From: Nitrospina sp. | GTDB taxonomy: Bacteria; Nitrospinota; Nitrospinia; Nitrospinales; VA-1 | Assembly: GCA_018673915.1 (NCBI GenBank) | Contig: JABHBK010000054.1 | Location: 1 to 64,000, forward strand | Direction of reading: 5' to 3' | Length of the DNA: 64,000 bases | The notes under the pieces: model-generated | What the model was told of the DNA's origin: nothing | Databases searched by the model: none | The model's input: the letters and a program-made list of their open reading frames with translations, nothing else | Shown: piece by piece, positions 15,210-24,455 of the stretch | Layout: the number at the start of each line of letters is the position of its first letter | How positions within the stretch are numbered: the first letter of the stretch is position 1 | Translations under genes and position numbers: made by a program

Positions 15210-16919
15210 ATGGCCTTAATGACCGCAAGACCTTCTTCCGCAAAATTCTCTGTGGAAGATCCCTGCTTTCTCGATACAGAGGAACACCCAGACTGGCAAG
15301 TTCAATTCGGAAATCACCAACCAGTCAAACTGGAAATTGGTTTTGGCATGGGAGATTTTTTAATTGAAATGGCCACCCGGGAGCCCGATAGCAATTTTGT
15401 CGGGATAGATTTTTCCCAAGATGGAATCCGAAAAATTTTAGCCCGAATTAATAACCTCCATTTAAAAAACATCCGGGTTGTATTTGGAGACGTGCGGGAA
15501 AAAATTCCTCTTCTATTCAAGGATGGGGAGTTAGACACGGTTTATATTAATTTTCCCGACCCCTGGCCCAGAAAAAGGCATTTTAAACGACGACTGATCA
15601 AGCCCGGATTGGTAAGTCAAATAGCACAGAAGTTGTCTCCTAAAGGCCGTGTTCACGTAGCCACGGACAGCGAGCCTTATGCCCTGGAAATACTCGAATA
15701 TTTTAATGCAGAGTCCTTACTGCAAAATAGCCATAAAGATTCCGGTTTTCTCTCAGGCCGCGGCCACCTACCCAAAACAAAATACGAAAAAAGTTTTATC
15801 TACGCAGGGGATAAAATCTGCTATCTGGAACATTTTCGATCAGGAGTTGACGAAACAACAAAGGAGCTGGTTGAAGAAAACAAGAATGATATAGGAAACC
15901 AGGACAAGACGCTCAGTAACGATGAATTTCTAATTCAAAAATTTACAGAAGCAGAAGTAAGGGCGAAGGATGCCTGTGACCTTAAACTATTGGGCGATCA
16001 TTTAGCGGAAGCTGGAGATAAACAATGGGCTGAGAAAGTTTACCGGAAAGCAGAGGAAAAGGTGGAAGACAGCCTGGACTTAAATTGGCTGGCCTACAGC
16101 ATTTTTGAAGCACTCGGTGATAAAGAATGGGCCAGAGAGTTATACAAAAAAGCTGAAGAAATGTCGGAAAGCAGTCTGGATCTTAATTGGCTGGCTTATA
16201 GTATTTCCGAAACACTTGGCGATAAAGATTGGGCAAAGAAATTATTTGAGAAGGCAGAGACCAAGCCGGAAAATATTCGTGAATTATGCGATCGTGCTGA
16301 CAGTATTTCTGAAGTACTTGGTGACAAGGATTGGGAGTTAAAAGTTTATAAGAAAGCTGAGGAAAAGGCTCAAGAGTATTCAGACTTCTATGAACTTGCC
16401 GATAGTATTTTTGCGAATCTCGGTGACCCGCAATGGGCCCGAGAGCTATTAAAAAAAGCTGAAGGTAAGGCAGAAGATTGTAGCGATCTCCTCGGTGTGG
16501 TAGAGCGTCTTTGCGAAAAACTTGGCGAAAAGGAATGGGCAGAGCGAGTTTATAAAAATGCTGAGATCCTGGCTCAGGACAGTAATGACTTCTGTTGCCT
16601 TTCTGATAGCCTGTACCAAAATCTGAAAGATGAAGAATGGGCAAAAGGGTTATACAAAATAGCAGCAGACAAAGCCGGAGAAAGTTATGAGTTCCGATGG
16701 CTCGCTAATAGCCTGTGTGAAAAACCAGGCAATACAAACTGGGCCAGGGAGTTATATAAGAAAGCAGAAGATAAAGCGGATGCCTTTTATGAATTTTGTT
16801 GGTTGGCCGATAGCTTACGTCAGAACTTGGGAGATGTGGAATGGGCCAGGCAAGTTTATCTAAAAGCCGAAACCAGGGCGAGAGATCCTTATGACTTCAA
16901 CCGCCTGGCCCTATTGTAG
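15210..16919 (+). CDS. trmB: tRNA (guanine-N7)-methyltransferase TrmB fused to a 34-residue repeat array
   Basis: Residues 1-210 are a complete TrmB, which methylates G46 of tRNA with S-adenosylmethionine: LEIGFGMGDFLIEMA (41-55) is the cofactor loop and VYINFPDPWPRKRHFKRR (111-128) the family signature. After a charged linker (211-245) come about nine helical repeats of 34 residues with the core LADSIxExLGDKEWARELYKKAEEKAE, ending in a partial tenth at 560-569. The array resembles TPR/Sel1-type solenoids, which bind proteins. TrmB is usually 200-240 residues, so this 569-residue form is a fusion. The frame is continuous, with no sign of a frameshift. The repeats may tether the enzyme or act independently (inference). 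Confidence 0.88.
   Translation: MALMTARPSSAKFSVEDPCFLDTEEHPDWQVQFGNHQPVKLEIGFGMGDFLIEMATREPDSNFVGIDFSQDGIRKILARINNLHLKNIRVVFGDVREKIPLLFKDGELDTVYINFPDPWPRKRHFKRRLIKPGLVSQIAQKLSPKGRVHVATDSEPYALEILEYFNAESLLQNSHKDSGFLSGRGHLPKTKYEKSFIYAGDKICYLEHFRSGVDETTKELVEENKNDIGNQDKTLSNDEFLIQKFTEAEVRAKDACDLKLLGDHLAEAGDKQWAEKVYRKAEEKVEDSLDLNWLAYSIFEALGDKEWARELYKKAEEMSESSLDLNWLAYSISETLGDKDWAKKLFEKAETKPENIRELCDRADSISEVLGDKDWELKVYKKAEEKAQEYSDFYELADSIFANLGDPQWARELLKKAEGKAEDCSDLLGVVERLCEKLGEKEWAERVYKNAEILAQDSNDFCCLSDSLYQNLKDEEWAKGLYKIAADKAGESYEFRWLANSLCEKPGNTNWARELYKKAEDKADAFYEFCWLADSLRQNLGDVEWARQVYLKAETRARDPYDFNRLALL
15966..16916 (+). repeat. Tandem 102-bp coding repeats (nine and a part) in the trmB fusion
   Basis: The coding sequence for the 34-residue units repeats every 102 bp. 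Units begin at residues about 254, 288, 322, 356, 390, 424, 458, 492 and 526, with a partial one at 560. Conserved positions are Leu-Ala-(Asp/Tyr)-Ser, Leu-Gly-Asp, Glu-Trp-Ala and Tyr-Lys-Lys-Ala-Glu. The copies have diverged in DNA, so the array is old rather than a recent slippage product. Confidence 0.85.
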
Positions 16920-16981
16920 TTTAACGAAAATTTTTTAATGAAAAAGAAAGGGCCGACTTTTATTAAAACCGACTAGATAGA

Positions 16982-17503
16982 TTAAGCGCATTCTTTTATG
17001 CAAGCATCTAAATCTTTGCCGATGGTTTCTATTATTTTATTTTTCGCAGTTTCGTTTAAGTCCCTGATTCCTTCTTCATCACAATCTTCAATATTCCATT
17101 CATAACCTTCAAATAAGGTTTTTTCAGCGCTTATTTTTTGCACTTCGGTGGTAGCTTCTTCCTTTGAGTTAGATTTTAGCGGAACTTCCAGATTGGTATT
17201 TACCTGAATGTGTCCTACATTTAAATCATAATGGGCAGTGAACCCATCCCAGAAGATATTTTCATCGGTTTCCTCTTGTTCGATTCGCTCTATGATGTCG
17301 TCCGCTAATTTTTCATCAAAGCGGTTAATCCCTCCCTGCTCACATCCTTCAATCTTCCAATCATAGCCCTCGAATAATTTTCTTTTTTCTGTCATTCTTT
17401 CAACTTCTTTATTTGCTTCTTCCTTAGTTGTTCTGGATTTCAACCGCACTTCCAGGTTTGTATATATATCAATATTCTGAACTGTTAATTTAAAGTTTCC
17501 CAT
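16982..17503 (-). CDS. Hypothetical protein with an internal duplication
   Basis: A 173-residue acidic soluble protein built of two similar halves. Each holds TNLEV(R/P)LKS, a KEEA helix, LFEGY(D/E)W(K/N)IE and a C(E/D)xxGI turn; the units start near residues 8 and 98. I do not recognise the family. There is no signal peptide or membrane segment. I chose the ATG at 17503 because AAAAGGGG lies 6 nt upstream; the in-frame TTG two codons earlier is less likely. Duplicated beta-alpha units with paired Trp/Cys could form a small ligand- or nucleic-acid-binding fold, but nothing specific is shown. Confidence 0.7.
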   Translation of the reverse strand: MGNFKLTVQNIDIYTNLEVRLKSRTTKEEANKEVERMTEKRKLFEGYDWKIEGCEQGGINRFDEKLADDIIERIEQEETDENIFWDGFTAHYDLNVGHIQVNTNLEVPLKSNSKEEATTEVQKISAEKTLFEGYEWNIEDCDEEGIRDLNETAKNKIIETIGKDLDACIKECA

Positions 17504-17667
17504 TTCCAACCCCTTTTATTAAATTACCGAACCTGCTTTTAGGGATTAGAGTTGAAAAACAAAAGAAGGATTTTATTTTATAGCTGATTTTTGAATAAAT
17601 TTTTGTTGGTAGAAGGGTAAGCAGGGGATGGCAAGTCTACGCGTTCAACTGAACGTCATGTTGACTA

Positions 17668-19029
17668 TTAATGGAGAACTTTGGCTATGAATACAATGCC
17701 TACGGCTACAGGGGTGATATAGCGAATGAGGAATTCCCAGCTTTGTGCCCAGGGGAAGCTGAATTCGTTATCGTGTTTCTCGATTTCCTGATGCGCATTT
17801 TTGGTACCCCATATCCATCCGACAAAGACGGCTGTCAACATGCCGCCCAACGGTAACAAATAATTAGAGGCGATGTTGTCGACATGATCGAAAAAATTCA
17901 TGCCAAATAATTTTACGTCTGCCATGACCCCGAACGACAAGCCGCTGGGAATGCCAAAGGCAAAAATGGCGGAACCGACAATAAGCACGGCTTTTTTTCG
18001 TTCCCATCCACGTTGGTCGATGAAGTAGGCCACGACCACTTCCAGTAGGGAAATGCCTGAAGTGATGGCGGCAATGGCCAGAAGGATGAAAAAAATGACT
18101 GCCACGCCATGACCCAAAGGCATATCAGCAAACACCGTAGGTAGAACACTGAAAACCAGTCCCGGCCCTTCGGTGGGTTCGAGTCCCATTGCGAATACTG
18201 CTGGAAAGATGACCATGCCGACCAGAAGGGCGATGAGGGTATCAAACATAACCACGTAAACGGTGCAGGAGGTCAGGTTTTCTTTTTCTGATAAATAACT
18301 GCCGTAAGTGATCATGCATCCCATTCCCAGGCTGAGTGAAAAAAAGGCTTGCCCAAGAGCAATGAGAATTACATTGGTGTTGATCTTGCCGAAATCAGGA
18401 GTTAAATAAAAAGCCACCCCTTCCATGGCCCCATCAAGGGTGAGTGAGCGAATCATCAGTAAAAAAAGGATGACGACCAAAGTGGGCATAAGGATGTCGC
18501 AGGCTCTTTCGATTCCTCCGTGTACACCTCGTAAGACAATGGCGATGCAGGTTCCCATGAACAGGGCGTGATAGAAAAGAACTTCTCCTGTGTTACCTAT
18601 AAAGTTGCCAAAAAAATCTCCCGCTTCTTTTGGGGATGGAAATGCCAGTACAGACCCCGTAATTGATTTGACAACATAAGCGAAGGTCCAACCACCCACT
18701 ACTCCATAAAATGAAAGGATGAAGAACCCTGCAAGCACGCCCATATAGCCGATACCCGTCCAGGGCGATTTGGGTTTGAGTTGGTCGAATGCCCCAACAG
18801 GGTTGAGGTTGGTTTTCCGGCCCAGGGTGAACTCGGCCAGCATGATGGGGGTGCCGATCACGAAGATACAAATCAGGTAAATGAGCACGAATGCGCCGCC
18901 GCCGTTTTGCCCCACTATATAGGGAAACTTCCAGATATTTCCGAGTCCGACTGCAGAACCGGAAGCGGCCAGTATGAATCCCATGCGACTTCCCCAGAAC
19001 CCGCGTTGATTTTTGTTTTCGGTCTTCAT
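17668..19029 (-). CDS. Neurotransmitter:sodium symporter (NSS/SNF family) amino acid transporter
   Basis: A 453-residue inner-membrane transporter of the LeuT-fold NSS family. TM1 contains the Na+ and substrate motif ASGSAVGLGNIWKFPYIVG (residues about 22-40), followed by NGGGAFVLIYL in TM2 and LGQAFFSLSLGMGCMITYGSYL in TM6-7, where the second sodium ligands lie. Eleven to twelve hydrophobic segments are visible, typical for prokaryotic members. It imports an amino acid or amine with Na+; the substrate is unknown. It is transcribed away from uvrC; no partner gene is linked. Confidence 0.92.
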   Translation of the reverse strand: MKTENKNQRGFWGSRMGFILAASGSAVGLGNIWKFPYIVGQNGGGAFVLIYLICIFVIGTPIMLAEFTLGRKTNLNPVGAFDQLKPKSPWTGIGYMGVLAGFFILSFYGVVGGWTFAYVVKSITGSVLAFPSPKEAGDFFGNFIGNTGEVLFYHALFMGTCIAIVLRGVHGGIERACDILMPTLVVILFLLMIRSLTLDGAMEGVAFYLTPDFGKINTNVILIALGQAFFSLSLGMGCMITYGSYLSEKENLTSCTVYVVMFDTLIALLVGMVIFPAVFAMGLEPTEGPGLVFSVLPTVFADMPLGHGVAVIFFILLAIAAITSGISLLEVVVAYFIDQRGWERKKAVLIVGSAIFAFGIPSGLSFGVMADVKLFGMNFFDHVDNIASNYLLPLGGMLTAVFVGWIWGTKNAHQEIEKHDNEFSFPWAQSWEFLIRYITPVAVGIVFIAKVLH

Positions 19030-19070
19030 CTAAATCGGAGTATATTTTTAAGATATTGAGCTGTTGGCAT

Positions 19071-19087
19071 AAGGAGGTCCCCCTCTG
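19071..19087 (+). promoter_or_regulatory. Strong Shine-Dalgarno placed for a CTG start of uvrC
   Basis: AAGGAGGT at 19071-19078 is followed 6 nt later by CTG at 19085. There is an in-frame TAA at 19070-19072 and no ATG, GTG or TTG before 19145, so this ribosome site decides the start: the CTG sits at the ideal distance while the first ATG is 67 nt away. Confidence 0.7.
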
Positions 19088-20908
19088 GAAAAAACTATCA
19101 AAGATATTATAGATAATATTCCCAAGTTACCCGGAATTTATATCATGAAGGATTCCCGGTCGGGAATTCTTTATATTGGTAAGGCAAAAATTCTGAGGAA
19201 CAGGGTCCGTTCCTATTTCCAGAGTTCGCGGATTCTTCATCCCAGGACAAGAATGTTTCTGGATAAAGTCCGTGATATCAAGTTCCTGACCACCAAAACA
19301 GAAGCCGAAGCGCTGATTCTGGAAAGCAACTTCATCAAGAAACATCAGCCCCGCTACAATGTCCTGCTCAAAGACGACAAGCATTATCCGTATTTACGTT
19401 TGACTACTCAGGAGCTGTATCCCCGGTTGGAAGTGGTGCGTCGAGTCCGAAAAGACGGGGCGACCTATTTTGGTCCTTATACCATGGTAAAGGAAGTCCG
19501 TGAAACGATTCGTTTGATTTACAAAATTTTTCCGCTTCGTCAGAGCAAAGATAAACTGAATGGCAATGCTCTGCGTCGCCCCTGCCTCAACCACCAGATG
19601 GGAAGGTGCCTTGCCCCTTGTGCCGGACAGGTTTCCTCTGACGAATATAAAAAAGTGGTCGAAAATGTCGAGTGGTTCCTAAAAGGAAAAAATACGACGC
19701 TCTTGAAAAATTTGAAGGCGGGGATGGATTCGGCATCGACAGAAATGCGCTACGAAGAAGCCGCGATATTCAGAGATAAAATTCAAGCGGTGCAAACAGT
19801 GCTCGATAAACAGAAAATTATTTCAACCTCTCTGCAGGATCAGGATGTCATCGCTTATTGTTCCGAAAAGGATCAGGCCATGGCCCAGGTCCTGATCATC
19901 CGTTCCGGAAAAATGCTGAGTGAAAAAATATTCAAACTGAAATCTCTCAACCAGATGGAAGAGGATGAAACCTTGTCCTCTTTTCTCAAACAATACTATG
20001 CGGAAGAATTGGTCCTGCCTGCGGAAATATTGCTACCCCACCCCGTTGAAGACTCCGATTTGATCGCTGATTGGTTGTCAGAAAAAAAGGGAACGCGGGT
20101 GAAGCTTGAAATACCTATGATTGGGAAAAAACGTGATTTGGTGAAAATGGCGGAGGAAAACGCCCGTTTCGCCATGAGAATGGAGCGTGACAAAGGAGAT
20201 GTCGGTACCCGCTCGTTGGAAGAATTGCAGGCGGCTCTGGGGCTGAAGCACTTTCCTGAAGTGATTGAGGGATTCGACTTGTCCAATATTTCGGGCAGCC
20301 ATGCAGTGGGCTCCATGGTAGTATTTGAGAACGCATTGGCAGAAAAATCAAAATATCGCCGCTATAAAATCGCCACCGTAAAAGGTATTGACGACTATGC
20401 CATGCTTAGAGAGGTGATGACTCGCCGTTATCGTCGCCTTCTGGATGAAGAAAGTCCTCTACCCAACCTGGTGCTCATTGATGGGGGCAAAGGCCATTTG
20501 AATTCAGGCCGCGAGGTTTTTGAGGCTTTGGGGCTTCTCGACAGGGTGGATCTGGCCTGCATTGCCAAAGGAAAATATCGTAATAATCTGGAAACGGATG
20601 AGGTTTATTTACTGAATAAAAAAGACCCGGTACTTTTTAGCGAGAACTCTCCCTCCAGGTTTCTCATGCAGCGTATTCGAGATGAGGCGCATCGGTTTGC
20701 TATTTCCTATCACCGTCGATTGCGAGGAAAAGAGGCTTTGAGTTCCCCGCTGGAAAATATTTCAGGGATTGGCAAAAAACGACGATTACTACTATTAAAG
20801 CAATTTGGCAGCCTGGAAAATATCCGCAATGCTTCTTTGGAGGAATTGACAGCCTTGCCGGGTATCACCCTTCCTTTGGCCGAAAAATTGAGGACTGTAA
20901 ACAGCTAA
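19085..20908 (+). CDS. uvrC: Excinuclease ABC subunit C, CTG start
   Basis: UvrC makes both incisions in nucleotide excision repair with UvrA and UvrB. From CTG at 19085 the product is 607 residues. The GIY-YIG nuclease is at the N-terminus: the conserved LPGIYIMKD followed by GILYIGKAKILRNRVRSYF; the Leu-Pro-Gly part lies upstream of the first ATG (19145), so translation must start earlier. Then a UVR motif (EEAAIFRDKIQAVQ), the RNase H-like nuclease (EGFDLSNISGSHAVGSMVVF, VLIDGGKGHLN) and a C-terminal helix-hairpin-helix pair (ISGIGKKRR, LPGITLPLAEKLR). The length fits the family (about 600). No neighbouring repair genes. Confidence 0.93.
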   Translation: MEKTIKDIIDNIPKLPGIYIMKDSRSGILYIGKAKILRNRVRSYFQSSRILHPRTRMFLDKVRDIKFLTTKTEAEALILESNFIKKHQPRYNVLLKDDKHYPYLRLTTQELYPRLEVVRRVRKDGATYFGPYTMVKEVRETIRLIYKIFPLRQSKDKLNGNALRRPCLNHQMGRCLAPCAGQVSSDEYKKVVENVEWFLKGKNTTLLKNLKAGMDSASTEMRYEEAAIFRDKIQAVQTVLDKQKIISTSLQDQDVIAYCSEKDQAMAQVLIIRSGKMLSEKIFKLKSLNQMEEDETLSSFLKQYYAEELVLPAEILLPHPVEDSDLIADWLSEKKGTRVKLEIPMIGKKRDLVKMAEENARFAMRMERDKGDVGTRSLEELQAALGLKHFPEVIEGFDLSNISGSHAVGSMVVFENALAEKSKYRRYKIATVKGIDDYAMLREVMTRRYRRLLDEESPLPNLVLIDGGKGHLNSGREVFEALGLLDRVDLACIAKGKYRNNLETDEVYLLNKKDPVLFSENSPSRFLMQRIRDEAHRFAISYHRRLRGKEALSSPLENISGIGKKRRLLLLKQFGSLENIRNASLEELTALPGITLPLAEKLRTVNS

Positions 20909-21001
20909 ACTAATTTTTAGGTTTTGCCGTTAAGACAGCATGTATAATGTCGATAACAGTCTGGGAATTTAATTCCCTATTGACTCAGGAGGGTTGAACA
21001 A

Positions 21002-21751
21002 ATGCGTGGTATCCCAAAAATAACAGGTTATTTTTTAAGTGGAATGTTTTTGCTGAGCTGGGTTTTTGTTCCCGGAAAAAGTTGGGCTCAGGTATCTGAT
21101 GAGTTTTTAAACGAAGCCAAAAAGCTGGCGAAATTGGAAGATAATCTTTTCAAAAAACGTTTGAACAATGACTTGGATGGAATTTATGAGTTTCAGCACC
21201 CTGCCTATAAAGAAAAAATCTCGCTAGAAGAGTTTTTATATTTCGAGGGCCGGGTGGTGACGGGTTACCGAAATGGCTCCATGGGTCATATTTCGGGAGG
21301 TATGATTCCGAACCTGGACTTCATTAAAAAGAACCCAAGAAAAAGGGATGCCCTCGGCTTTCCGCGACCTTATCGTTTCAAATGGTTTATGAATCCATTT
21401 ATTGAGGTAAAACGTTATTCTCTAGATCGAATCTCTATTAGTGAAGATGGCAAATTCGCGATGGTGGAAATTGTAATCAAGGGTAGAGAACGGTTAAATC
21501 CAGTGCTGATTAGAGGAGATATTTCATTTGATATGGCCCGTTCCTATGTTGACTATTGGGAAAAGGTGGATGGAAAATGGGTGATAACGGTATTGGTCGA
21601 TAAATCTTCGATAAGCGGTGGAATGAAAACCTTGTATTTTATCCCGAACAACAATGATGCATGGGAAAAGAAGGAATATGTCCAAATCGATCCGGCCAGT
21701 TTATTGGCAGATCCTGATCCTGAGCGCCATGCCCTGAACGGAAAGCATTAA
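21002..21751 (+). CDS. Secreted protein of unknown function
   Basis: A 249-residue protein with a signal peptide (hydrophobic residues about 9-25, cleavage near SWA-QVS). The mature part opens with a charged helix (EFLNEAKKLAKLEDNLFKK), then FQHPAYKEKISLEEFLYFEG and several beta strands ending with a DYWEKVDGKWVITV strand. That layout resembles NTF2-like folds seen in small periplasmic proteins, but this is a guess. AGGAGGG precedes the ATG. The aminotransferase gene begins 8 bp after its stop, so the two are probably cotranscribed. Confidence 0.7.
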   Translation: MRGIPKITGYFLSGMFLLSWVFVPGKSWAQVSDEFLNEAKKLAKLEDNLFKKRLNNDLDGIYEFQHPAYKEKISLEEFLYFEGRVVTGYRNGSMGHISGGMIPNLDFIKKNPRKRDALGFPRPYRFKWFMNPFIEVKRYSLDRISISEDGKFAMVEIVIKGRERLNPVLIRGDISFDMARSYVDYWEKVDGKWVITVLVDKSSISGGMKTLYFIPNNNDAWEKKEYVQIDPASLLADPDPERHALNGKH

Positions 21752-21759
21752 ATCCCATT

Positions 21760-22917
21760 ATGAGTGTTGACCTGCCGTTTCATAAATCCTGGTTGGGGGA
21801 AGAGGAACACCAGGAAGTTGAAGATACCCTGAATTCAGGTTGGCTAACCACGGGCCCCAAAACCCAAAAATTCGAAGAGTTATTTAAAGACTACATAGGT
21901 TGCAAGCATGCGATCGCTTTGAATTCTTGCACGGCAGGATTGAACTTGGCGCTGGCAGTGCAAAATTTTGCCGATGGGGATGAGGTGATCACAAGCCCGA
22001 TGACTTTTCCCGCCACCGCAAACGTAATCCTGTTGCAGAGATTGAAGCCGGTTTTTGCCGATATCGAACCGGGCACCCTCACTATTGATCCTCAAAAAAT
22101 TGAAGAAAAAATCACTCCTCGTACCCGGGCCATTATTCCTGTTCATTTTGCGGGGCATCCTTGTGATATGACCCCTATCCAGGAATTAGCTGACCGGCAC
22201 AAACTACTCATAATTGAAGATGCGGCCCACGCACTGGAGACACAGTACAAGGGGAAAAAAATTGGTAACCTCGGCAACGCCACAGCTTTTAGTTTCTATG
22301 CCAATAAAAATATCACCACTGGGGAAGGTGGCATGTTGGTAACTAACGATGATGCCCTTGCTGAGACCTTTCGAGTCCTGCGGTTACAGGGGATCAGCCG
22401 TGACGCCTGGAAACGCTATGGCAAGAGTGGGTTTTCCCACTGGCAGCAAACCCTGGCAGGGTATAAATGTAATATGCCAGATCTCAACGCCTCCATCGGG
22501 ATGCACCAGATTAAAAAGGTTGAGCAGTTCATGGTATTACGCAAAAAGTATGTGGCAATGTATGATCGTGCTTTTGCAGATGTATCAGAACTGGAAACTC
22601 CGGTCGTTCGAGACTATGCCACTCATGCTCATCATATTTATGTGATCGCTCTCAATCTGGACCAATTGACCATAGACCGGGATGGATTTCTCGACGCGAT
22701 TCAGTCTGCGGGTATAGGGGTGGCTCTGCATTATATAGCTTTGCACCTGCAACCCTATTATGTGCAAAACTTTAATACCAAGCCTCAAGACTACCCCGTT
22801 GCGTCCAATTATTCCGAGCGGGTCATCAGCCTACCGTTGTATCCGAAAATGTCCCCCGAAGATGTTGAGCGGGTGATCGGCACAGTGAAAGACCTCATCA
22901 AAAAATTCAGGAAATAA
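21760..22917 (+). CDS. DegT/DnrJ/EryC1/StrS-family sugar aminotransferase
   Basis: A 385-residue PLP enzyme (fold type I) that aminates nucleotide-linked keto-sugars. Seen in order: NSGWLTTGPKTQKFE near the start, LNSCTAGLNLAL (phosphate-binding region), EDAAHAL with the PLP Asp, and FSFYANKNITTGEGGM with the Schiff-base Lys in the family context SFYANK. The C-terminal IGVALHYIALHLQPYY fits substrate recognition in the dimer. Possible roles are amino-sugar synthesis for LPS or glycan, or the GnnB step (UDP-GlcNAc3N) that would match the Gfo/Idh gene at 37558; sequence alone does not decide. It follows a secreted protein gene by 8 bp. Confidence 0.88.
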   Translation: MSVDLPFHKSWLGEEEHQEVEDTLNSGWLTTGPKTQKFEELFKDYIGCKHAIALNSCTAGLNLALAVQNFADGDEVITSPMTFPATANVILLQRLKPVFADIEPGTLTIDPQKIEEKITPRTRAIIPVHFAGHPCDMTPIQELADRHKLLIIEDAAHALETQYKGKKIGNLGNATAFSFYANKNITTGEGGMLVTNDDALAETFRVLRLQGISRDAWKRYGKSGFSHWQQTLAGYKCNMPDLNASIGMHQIKKVEQFMVLRKKYVAMYDRAFADVSELETPVVRDYATHAHHIYVIALNLDQLTIDRDGFLDAIQSAGIGVALHYIALHLQPYYVQNFNTKPQDYPVASNYSERVISLPLYPKMSPEDVERVIGTVKDLIKKFRK

Positions 22918-23067
22918 TCCCCCCTTAAATTTCATGCCGCAAAAAGGTAGAAAGAGTACAATTACCCGTCAAGATATCGACCTTCTTGATAGCAGGTTAA
23001 CTCGGTCTCATTGCTACTGGCTGCTCGCCGGTGCCTAAGCAGGTGCTCCCTTGTATTTATACGTGTC

Positions 23068-24351
23068 ATGAACAAATTGTTATCTTATTTAAAAGAAAAG
23101 TTGGGTAGACAACTATCCCGTTTAAAAGAAATCATTACGCCGTTTCTCGCCAAGTTCATTCGCATGGGGGAGAAAAGTCCGGCGGCTGAAGAGGTTCCCA
23201 CACGTACTTCCTCTGAACTAAAGATTCTTGCAGAGACCCTGAAGGGAACGATCCAAAAAAATCCGAAGGATGTTAAGGCCCTCTACAATCTGGGGGAAGT
23301 GTATATAGAAATGCACCGCTATGGGGATGCCATCCCCCCTTTGCGGGAATTGGTAAAATTTGAGCCCAATCACAAAAGTGCCCGTTTGCAATTGGGGCGG
23401 GCGCAGATGGAAATGGGACGCGACGAGGCGGCTCTTGAAAGTCTGGAAGAAGCTTGGCGCCTTGATCCAGAGAGCGAGGTGGTTAAAAAAACACTTTGCC
23501 AGGCTCACAGTAATCTTTCGACCGCATTCGGGAGGATTAAAAATCAGAAGCAAGCCGAACACCATTTTCATGAGGCGGTAAAAATCATTCCCAATTTTGG
23601 TCCCGCCCATCTTTCAATGGGAATTTGTTTTACTGAATGGGGCCGATATAAAGAAGCCCTGGCTAAAATTAAAGAAGCTCTGAAGTTGGACAAGAATCTG
23701 GCGGTGGAGGCGCATTATCGTTTTGGTGAGGTATATACCAAATTGAAAGATATTAAAAAAGCCATTAAGCATTATAACGAGGCGATCTCCGTAGACCCTT
23801 CTGCCGCCATGCCCAACCTTAGGCTGGGAATGCTTTATTTTAAATTGAAGAAATATAAAGAAGCCGTTAAACCTTTACGTTTATCCATCAAACAAAGTCC
23901 CAAATATGCGGCGGAAGGTTATTTCCGGCTCGGCGTATCGCTTGTAAAACTCAAACGCTACAAACCTGCCGAAGAGCCTTTGCGTAAAGCGGTGGAGTTG
24001 AGTCCGGATAACGAATTGGCCAACGATACTCTGGCTGAGAATCTCTTTCAACTGAGTATGGGTTTGGGAGTCGATGCAAAACCCGGTGAGCTGATTGACA
24101 AGTTACGCGAAGTGGTTTATTTCAACCCCGAACATATCCAGGGCCATGAATATCTCAGCCAGGCTTATGACGCTATCTTGAAGGGTGAAAAGGCAATCAC
24201 CCACTGTATCATTGTCCAGCGGTTTTTAGTCGATAACAAAATGATGAAAGAATTGGCGACATGTCGAGCAAACCTTCAAGCCCTCTACAAAAAATATAAA
24301 ACAAGCCCCGATGAATTTAAGAAAGTCATTACTCCCAGTAAAAACTACTGA
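23068..24351 (+). CDS. TPR-repeat protein
   Basis: A 427-residue protein with about nine tetratricopeptide repeats, for example ALYNLGEVYIEMHRYGDAI, ARLQLGRAQMEMGRDEAAL and PNLRLGMLYFKLKKYKEAV, each closed by a P at the end of the second helix (FEPNHK, LDPESE, VDPSAA). TPR solenoids mediate protein binding; the partner is unknown. The N-terminus is basic and Lys/Arg-rich without a clear signal peptide. I took the ATG at 23068; an upstream in-frame TTG at 23011 adds a Cys/Arg-rich stretch unlike the rest. The gene ends before a hairpin terminator at 24429. Confidence 0.85.
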   Translation: MNKLLSYLKEKLGRQLSRLKEIITPFLAKFIRMGEKSPAAEEVPTRTSSELKILAETLKGTIQKNPKDVKALYNLGEVYIEMHRYGDAIPPLRELVKFEPNHKSARLQLGRAQMEMGRDEAALESLEEAWRLDPESEVVKKTLCQAHSNLSTAFGRIKNQKQAEHHFHEAVKIIPNFGPAHLSMGICFTEWGRYKEALAKIKEALKLDKNLAVEAHYRFGEVYTKLKDIKKAIKHYNEAISVDPSAAMPNLRLGMLYFKLKKYKEAVKPLRLSIKQSPKYAAEGYFRLGVSLVKLKRYKPAEEPLRKAVELSPDNELANDTLAENLFQLSMGLGVDAKPGELIDKLREVVYFNPEHIQGHEYLSQAYDAILKGEKAITHCIIVQRFLVDNKMMKELATCRANLQALYKKYKTSPDEFKKVITPSKNY

Positions 24352-24428
24352 CCGGCCACTCGGCGTGGGGCCAGCACTGCACTACCCGTAAACCGAACCG
24401 AGCCCTCAAGCGCAGTACTTTAATAATA

Positions 24429-24455
24429 TTCCCCCTGACAAGGGGAAAGATTTTT
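24429..24455 (+). terminator. Intrinsic terminator after the TPR gene
   Basis: TTCCCC (24429-24434) pairs with GGGGAA (24442-24447) around a 7-nt loop, followed by GATTTTT. It lies 78 bp past the TPR stop codon. The stem is short, so efficiency is uncertain. Confidence 0.5.

Noticed and set aside
22934-23038. Short ATG frame of 34 codons upstream of the TPR gene
   Set aside because: No ribosome site or family; likely chance within the leader of the TPR gene.
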